64,000 nt of DNA from Protonemura montana (Eukaryota; Arthropoda; Insecta; Plecoptera; Nemouridae): assembly GCA_947568835.1 (NCBI GenBank), contig OX387610.1:5186001-5250000 (forward strand), given 5' to 3'. A program made the translations under genes and the position numbers. The notes beneath the pieces were generated by a model. The model did no database searches and was not told the origin of the DNA. It saw only the letters and a list, made by a program, of their open reading frames with translations. This document shows positions 62,510 through 64,000 of this stretch, in pieces (position 1 is the stretch's first letter; each line of letters begins with the position of its first letter).

Positions 62510-62880
62510 CAACTGCCATACGCGACTTCGAGGCTGTGAATACTCACAGTCACTCTAATTCTAGTGATGCTATACCACGTCACAACCTGTCAAACTCGAA
62601 TATCTCCAATTTTGACGTTGGATGCATTTTATTTATTTGAAATCTTATTTTAATTGCAAATGCTTGTAATGCACGGACATTTTATTATTATGAATACTAC
62701 TTCTATCTCAAAAATTAAGGTCCAACATTCTCAACAAATACAGTAAAATTATCTCAAAAAGCATGTGTCCAAGTAGCTCAATGGGTTGGAGCAACAACCG
62801 CGATAGGTGGAGATCGGGGTTCGAGTCCCCGTTTGGGCATCAATTTTTGAGACGGTAGTAGTGTTCATAATAATAAAACA
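62510..62880 (+). mobile_element. T1 element: tRNA-like core inside inverted arms
   Basis: The outer block TTGAAATCTTATTTTAATTG (62638) matches the outer repeat end at 1.12 kb. The inner arms are TTATTATTATGAATACTACT (62682) and the block ATCAATTTTTGAGACGG, GTAGTGTTCATAATAATAAA (62840-62878). The tRNA-like core lies between them. The upstream part (GGCTGTGAATACTCACAGTC) is shared with 29.70 and 52.34 kb. Confidence 0.75.
62766..62839 (+). tRNA. tRNA-like sequence (SINE core), likely not a true tRNA
   Basis: A complete cloverleaf can be drawn. The acceptor stem TGTCCAA pairs with TTGGGCA (7 bp, one G-T). The D arm is GCTC with GAGC, except that here it reads GGAGC after TGGGTT. The T arm is GGGG-TTCGAGT-CCCC. 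The anticodon stem is short (4 bp or fewer) and the loop lacks the usual T33, so the anticodon is unclear. It is one of several dispersed copies, hence SINE-derived. Confidence 0.35.
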
Positions 62881-62979
62881 TGGGCTCATCTTAAACTTAC
62901 TAATAAACTCAGTTTCTGGTACTGGTTGGACTTGCATTTCAGGTGTCTCGTCAAATGTAGGACTGGGAGCCGGTGCTGC

Positions 62980-63520
62980 AAAAGAACAGTTGAATCTTTA
63001 ATTAAACGACCAAATGGTCAACGAGGCAATCTGAAAAAACAATCCCTCTTAGTGTGTGACACTTTCTGTCAATTGTTTTTAGAGTTCATTACTGACCAAA
63101 AACTTTGACCGAATCAGATGAGTGACATCTTTAAATCTCTCAGCTTGTGCTGAACAGGTTTAATTATATAAGTAAAGAACATAAATTCTTGATTTTATTA
63201 TATATCTTTGCAAAATTTGAAATCTTGATTAAGCATGAAGGTTTATTCTTGGCAAATGTATGCAGTAAACTAAAAAAATTACAAATAATCCATGACTTAT
63301 GAGTCAGTTTATAAATGTTTACAATGCAATGTTTAAATGTTGCAATTTGCATGACATTGGTTTCTTCTACACAAACCTTTTCTTTACCATATTTTAACCA
63401 ACAAGGTAACATTTAGTCAATTTCAAGGCCCATCAGACCTAGGTACGCTCAAACTTTAACAAGGCGTTAATTGCATAGCAATGTATGCATACATGTTCGA
63501 ATGCAATAAATGGACCAACT
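62980..63520. other. Zinc-finger gene intron
   Basis: AT-rich intron between exons 2 and 3 of the zinc-finger gene; nothing else recognised. Sequence right of 63931 should hold its 5' UTR; a 3' acceptor directly precedes the ATG. Confidence 0.4.
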
Positions 63521-64000
63521 TACAAAAAAACTTAACATCATTATCCTCAATCATGCGCTGGATTTCCATTTCTGATTTCACATCAACTGATGAGCTGTTT
63601 TCTGGTTCTGCAAAATAATAATTAGGTACATTTAACATTTGCTGACAATTTCCAAACCATGCAGCTTACTGAGAAAAAAAAAATAGTGGTAATAGGTTAA
63701 GATAAAGAAGATATGAGTCATTTAAAACCATACAACTCATTGTAACTTAAATATGCACAGGTTTTATTGTTGTTTATTGTTGTTCCTCTTAAAATGTTAC
63801 ATTATCACACTGTGGTTAGGTAATACATTCAATAATTAACTAGGAAACTAACCAAGATTATTGTATGTGTCACAGCACCAGTCATCTTCGTTAACCTCCT
63901 CCTTTATTTTCAGTATGATACCATTCTCCATCTGTAAAATACGAATTAGAGAAAAAGCAAAACATAATCAGATTTCAATTGTGAATTCTTGAAATGGAAA

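Larger units (their letters stand above)
57404..63931 (-). pseudogene. C2H2 zinc-finger gene with frameshifted finger exon
   Basis: Exons: 63853-63931 (MENGIILKIKEEVNEDDWCC), 63524-63607, 62901-62975, 61856-61933, 59421-59498, 59028-59102, 58923-58973, then the finger exon from 58614 down to about 57404. All seven introns are phase 1 and all short exons are open and acidic, as in insect-type ZNF leaders. The finger exon begins in frame (FNSLVCVTCLCSF, FECDPCQKLFATKNSVRIH), then meets a TGA at about 58344. The finger pattern continues in other frames: KCPICTKEFVRKVSLKTH; then about eight fingers such as KCHICAKEF and KCEICLKEF; then another shift near 57600 (FQCEVCSKG). At least three frame changes and one finger missing its C-x2-C pair point to decay, unless the assembly has indel errors. 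If functional it would bind DNA in the nucleus. Confidence 0.65.

Overview
The window is nuclear DNA of an animal. It is AT-rich, with intron-containing genes (GT-AG introns, AATAAA signals) separated and invaded by many interspersed repeats. The 5S-derived repeat heads resemble protostome 5S rRNA, and the acyl-CoA synthetase looks like arthropod luciferase-like paralogs. An arthropod or another protostome is therefore the best guess, at low confidence. All gene models below were assembled by hand from splice sites and reading-frame phase.

Layout, left to right. (1) 0-2.6 kb: a short possible ORF, a 5S-derived SINE, a terminal-inverted-repeat element, and the last exon of a very proline-rich repetitive protein (+). 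(2) 6.8-13.5 kb: a six-exon minus-strand gene for a pyridoxamine-5'-phosphate-oxidase-like protein. It has a predicted signal peptide and lacks the usual PLP-site residues; its introns hold a solo-LTR candidate and several SINEs. (3) 17.2-27.0 kb: a nine-exon plus-strand gene for a 532-aa acyl-CoA synthetase of the 4CL/luciferase-like class, with four tandem-repeat arrays in its introns. (4) 29.4-40.5 kb: four complete minus-strand, head-to-tail paralogs of a small four-helix Tim17/22/23-like membrane protein. All share a three-exon plan of about 93/199/83 coding nt, and one truncated relic copy sits among them. (5) 41.3-43.4 kb and 46.2-53.3 kb: two unrecognised multi-exon minus-strand genes, lying near and inside a pair of inverted repeat blocks about 12 kb apart (43.3-45.2 and 55.0-56.1 kb). 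A GC-rich, repeat-filled stretch lies at 49.3-51.1 kb. (6) 57.4-63.9 kb: a minus-strand C2H2 zinc-finger gene with seven short phase-1 exons feeding a zinc-finger exon that carries several frameshifts. An intact four-exon Myb/SANT (NAIF1-like) gene is nested between two duplicated exons of it.

About twenty copies of a 5S-rRNA-headed SINE, two tRNA-derived SINE families, inverted-repeat elements and a dispersed 41-bp minisatellite make up most of the remaining DNA. No operon-like functional link between the genes is evident; the only clear cluster is the Tim17-like array.
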